Part shown: positions 4,805 to 7,019 of the stretch, piece after piece
Layout: the number at the start of each line of letters is the position of its first letter
Position numbering within the stretch: the stretch's first letter is position 1
Assembly (NCBI GenBank): GCA_946614205.1
Contig: CAMOGR010000168.1
Span: forward strand, 1-7,019
Direction: 5' to 3'
DNA length: 7,019 bases
DNA from: an uncultured Bacteroidales bacterium
Lineage (GTDB): Bacteria > Bacteroidota > Bacteroidia > Bacteroidales > UBA932
The notes under the pieces: model-generated
Told to the model about the DNA's origin: nothing
The model's database searches: none
Seen by the model: only the letters and a program-made list of their open reading frames with translations
Program-made: the position numbers and the translations under genes

Positions 4805-6090
4805 TATTCGGGGGTCTTTTTCTCGCGGCGGCGATTACGCCCGTCACGGCCTCGGCGCTCAGTGTCCCTGGAGGCCGGTTCGGCACTCTTCTCGGGCTTG
4901 CGGCCCTCAGCCTTCTTGCCTTCAGGACGCTTGCCTTCGGCCTTCTGCTGAACACCTTCTTCCTTGCTGCGGATCTTCTTGTTCCTGTTCCGGGAACGCT
5001 TGCGCTTGGGTGCGTCGAAGCGGGAGATGCTGTCGTCGCCGACTGCGGTGACGAATTCGGGCATTACGGGCTCCGGCTCGGTCTTGAGCGATTCGGGCCT
5101 CTCGCCGTTGCGGTTCATTTCGATTATTTCGCGGACCTCTTCGGCGTCGAGGGCATATAGGTCGGCGTCGGAGTTGCGGTCGTACGAGAAATACATTATT
5201 TCCCGGAGAATGTCGGTCTTGCGGAGCCATGCCTGGCCGTCCTCGAATTCAAGCGGACCCTGAACCTTGGGGATGCGGGACTGGGCGTCCAGATAGTTTG
5301 CGACCTCGTAGTTGAGGCAGCACTTGAGCTTTCCGCATTGTCCGGCGAGCTTCTGGGGGTTGAGCGACAGGTCCTGGCAGCGGGCTGCCGAGGTGGATAT
5401 GCTCTGGAACGACGTGATGTAGTTGGCGCAGCAAAGCTCGCGTCCGCAGACGCCCAGGCCTCCTATGAGACCTGCCTCCTGACGTGCGCCTATCTGTTTC
5501 ATTTCTATGCGGATGCGGAACTCTTCCGCAAACACCTTGATGAGCTGGCGGAAGTCCACGCGGCCGTCGGCTATATAGTAGAAAATGGCCTTGGTGCCGT
5601 CGCCCTGGAACTCCACGTCGCCGATTTTCATCTCCAGACCGAGCTCGGCCGCTATCTTGCGGGCCTTTATCATGGTCTCGTGTTCGCGGGCGATGGCAGC
5701 CTGCCATTTCTGGATGTCAAGCGGCTTGGCCTTGCGGTAGATGCGGCGGAACTCCGTGCCCTCGCGGCTCACTCCCTTGCAGGCCATCTGCCTTGTGACG
5801 AGAGGCCCTGCGAGGGTGACTATGCCGAGGTCGTAGCCGTTGGCGGCCTCTACAATTACGAAGTCGCCGATGGCCAGATTCTGCTGAGAATCGTTGATAT
5901 AGAAGCCTTTGCGGGTATTCTTGAAGCGCACCTCGAAGATGTCGGGGCACGTTCCGTCCTCAATGCCCTTGAGGATGTTGCAGTCCGACAGCTTGCAGCA
6001 GCCGGCGCGGTATGTCACCTCGTCGTTTTCCCCGCCCCTCACTACCGAGCAGCCGCGGAAACAATCGAATTGTATGGTCTCGTTATCCAT
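4804..6090 (-). CDS. ricT: PSP1-domain protein, RicT (YaaT) family
   Basis: The 428-residue product matches the PSP1/RicT family. In Bacillus, RicT forms a complex with RicA and RicF that carries [4Fe-4S] clusters and affects RNA maturation with RNase Y. The PSP1 core spans about residues 52-260, with RRIYRKAKPLDIQKW (115-129), GDVEFQGDGTKAIFYY (157-172), FRQLIKVFAEEF (180-191) and IGARQEAG (200-207). The Cys sites are CGRELCC (215-221) and CGKLKCC (252-258). A Bacteroidota-type N-terminus adds Cys10, 14, 31, 32, 37 and 48. The tail (361-428) is Lys/Arg/Glu-rich with short EGK/EGR-PE repeats, probably disordered and perhaps nucleic-acid binding. I chose the ATG at 6090, which shares one base with the holB TGA (TGATG). 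A frame extension to 6183 lies wholly inside holB and does not look like the family. Partners RicA and RicF are not in this window. Confidence 0.92.
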   Translation of the reverse strand: MDNETIQFDCFRGCSVVRGGENDEVTYRAGCCKLSDCNILKGIEDGTCPDIFEVRFKNTRKGFYINDSQQNLAIGDFVIVEAANGYDLGIVTLAGPLVTRQMACKGVSREGTEFRRIYRKAKPLDIQKWQAAIAREHETMIKARKIAAELGLEMKIGDVEFQGDGTKAIFYYIADGRVDFRQLIKVFAEEFRIRIEMKQIGARQEAGLIGGLGVCGRELCCANYITSFQSISTSAARCQDLSLNPQKLAGQCGKLKCCLNYEVANYLDAQSRIPKVQGPLEFEDGQAWLRKTDILREIMYFSYDRNSDADLYALDAEEVREIIEMNRNGERPESLKTEPEPVMPEFVTAVGDDSISRFDAPKRKRSRNRNKKIRSKEEGVQQKAEGKRPEGKKAEGRKPEKSAEPASRDTERRGRDGRNRRREKKTPE

Positions 6091-7019
6091 CAGATGAAAC
6101 TGTATAGTCTGTTCACCAGGTCGGCGAAAATTATTTTCATGTTGACGTTGCGCTCTATCATGCGGCTTGCCGAATCCAGGCACCCCAGTGCGTTTCTGGC
6201 GAAGCTCTTGCGTACCTTGGGCGCCCAGGCCGCGGCGTTGCCGGTGCCGGTCTGCGGCAGACCGAATCCCTGCTGGGTGAGGAATATGCCGCGCATTGCG
6301 TCAGCTGCAAATTTACAAAAAGCTTTGGCACTTTCACGCGAGGGGAGTGCGGAAATGCTTTCTCCTACCTGCAAAGCCTCGAAAAGGTCGCGGCGCACCA
6401 GAGCTTCCATCAGGGAGTCCAGCAGCTCGGGCGACTCGAATTCGGGAGCGCGTACCTCCGAGCTGAGCTGCAGGCGCTGGCACCGGGACGCGATGGTCTG
6501 CAGGACCTTTTCCGGAGCGTGGACGATGAGAATGAAAACGGTCTTCTCGTCCGGCTCCTCGATGGCCTTCAGAAGGCGGTTGGCGGCCTCCTGATTCATC
6601 TTTTCGGGCAGGTAGATGACGACCGAACGCCATCCGCCCTCGAGCGCGCTGAGCGACAGCTGCGACAGGACTTCGCGGGCCTCTGCCACCGGGATGAGGG
6701 ACGTCTTGCTGTCGATGCCGAGGGCCGCCCCGAGCTGGGCTTCGGTAAAACGCGGATTCTGCTGCATCAGGGCCCGCAGTTGTGGCATCAGGGCCGTCGA
6801 AGTCTGGGGCGAGGTGGTGGGGAACACGAAGTGGATGTCGGGGTGAATGAGCTTGCTCACACGGTTGCAGGAGGGGCAGACTCCGCAGGAATCGCCGTCC
6901 GCCCTGTCGGGACAGTAGAGATACTGCAGGAAGGCGAGCGCGACGCTGAACGCGGGCCCTCCGTCGGGCTCGGTGAACATCAGGGCATGAGGTATGCGCC
7001 CGGATGAAACCATGCCGGA
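6090..7019 (-). CDS. holB: DNA polymerase III subunit delta' (clamp loader), 5' end outside window
   Basis: Delta' is the stator of the clamp-loader complex that places the beta sliding clamp on DNA. The reading frame is open to the window edge, and the visible sequence starts at the conserved SGRIPHALMF block, so about 15-25 N-terminal residues are probably missing. Counting from the Met at 7013, a four-Cys zinc module appears at Cys34, 43, 46 and 49. EKMNQEAANRLLKAIEEP (137-154) and the SRC motif (176-178) are the clamp-loader signatures. The P-loop region reads EPDGGPAF (15-22), without the Lys-Ser/Thr of a working Walker A, which fits delta' and argues against DnaX. The C-terminal half (about 190-307) is the helical collar domain. 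Its TGA overlaps the ATG of the ricT gene, as in a coupled operon; holB next to ricT is also found in Bacillus. Confidence 0.92.
   Translation of the reverse strand, partial: SGMVSSGRIPHALMFTEPDGGPAFSVALAFLQYLYCPDRADGDSCGVCPSCNRVSKLIHPDIHFVFPTTSPQTSTALMPQLRALMQQNPRFTEAQLGAALGIDSKTSLIPVAEAREVLSQLSLSALEGGWRSVVIYLPEKMNQEAANRLLKAIEEPDEKTVFILIVHAPEKVLQTIASRCQRLQLSSEVRAPEFESPELLDSLMEALVRRDLFEALQVGESISALPSRESAKAFCKFAADAMRGIFLTQQGFGLPQTGTGNAAAWAPKVRKSFARNALGCLDSASRMIERNVNMKIIFADLVNRLYSFI

Noticed and set aside
6091..6183. Longer start for the RicT-family protein
   Set aside because: The extra 31 residues lie wholly within the holB coding sequence and do not look like the family N-terminus; the ATG at 6090 gives the typical 1-nt overlap.
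5338..6594. Rightward 418-codon frame across ricT and holB
   Set aside because: It is antisense to two well-supported genes, crosses their junction and resembles no family.
1..7019. Mobile element, CRISPR array or defence system
   Set aside because: No transposase, integrase, terminal inverted repeats, regularly spaced repeats or defence domains were found; nearly all the sequence is accounted for by core genes.

Overview
The window is ordinary core genome from a member of Bacteroidota, most likely the order Bacteroidales. Three things point there: promoters with the -7 element TAnnTTTG and an upstream TTG/TTTG, genes started from A-rich leaders without convincing Shine-Dalgarno sequences, and a PSP1/RicT protein followed by a GldH-type lipoprotein. 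The moderately GC-rich minus-strand genes would suit an Alistipes-like lineage, but the genus cannot be fixed from this sequence.

Layout. Positions 1-243 hold a small two-helix membrane protein of unknown function, possibly cut by the window edge, followed by a rightward terminator. Positions 281-433 (minus) hold what looks like a decayed HicB-like helix-turn-helix fragment broken by an amber codon. A minus-strand tRNA-Met(CAU) lies at 544-617, with its own promoter (670-699) and terminator (449-477). Back to back with it, a rightward promoter (708-738) drives rplM-rpsI-rpsB-tsf: ribosomal proteins L13, S9 and S2 and elongation factor Ts. A structured 152-nt leader separates rpsI from rpsB. 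A strong hairpin at 3702-3738 separates tsf from the convergent minus-strand group.

The minus-strand group, read right to left, is holB (5' end outside the window), a PSP1/RicT protein, a GldH-like lipoprotein and a nitroreductase-family protein. These genes overlap by 1, 1 and 20 nt, so they are almost certainly one translationally coupled transcript. The holB-ricT pairing also occurs in Bacillus subtilis, so the neighbourhood is old.

How it fits together. The rightward operon supplies core translation parts (L13, S9, S2, EF-Ts), and the divergent tRNA-Met shares its control region. The leftward operon mixes replication (clamp-loader delta'), an Fe-S-binding regulatory scaffold family (RicT), an envelope lipoprotein and a flavoprotein. 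No new multi-gene system, mobile element, CRISPR array or defence island is visible. The items most worth a second look are the rpsB leader with mutually exclusive folds, the closely spaced divergent promoters, the non-canonical T-loop of the tRNA-Met, and the HicB-like remnant.
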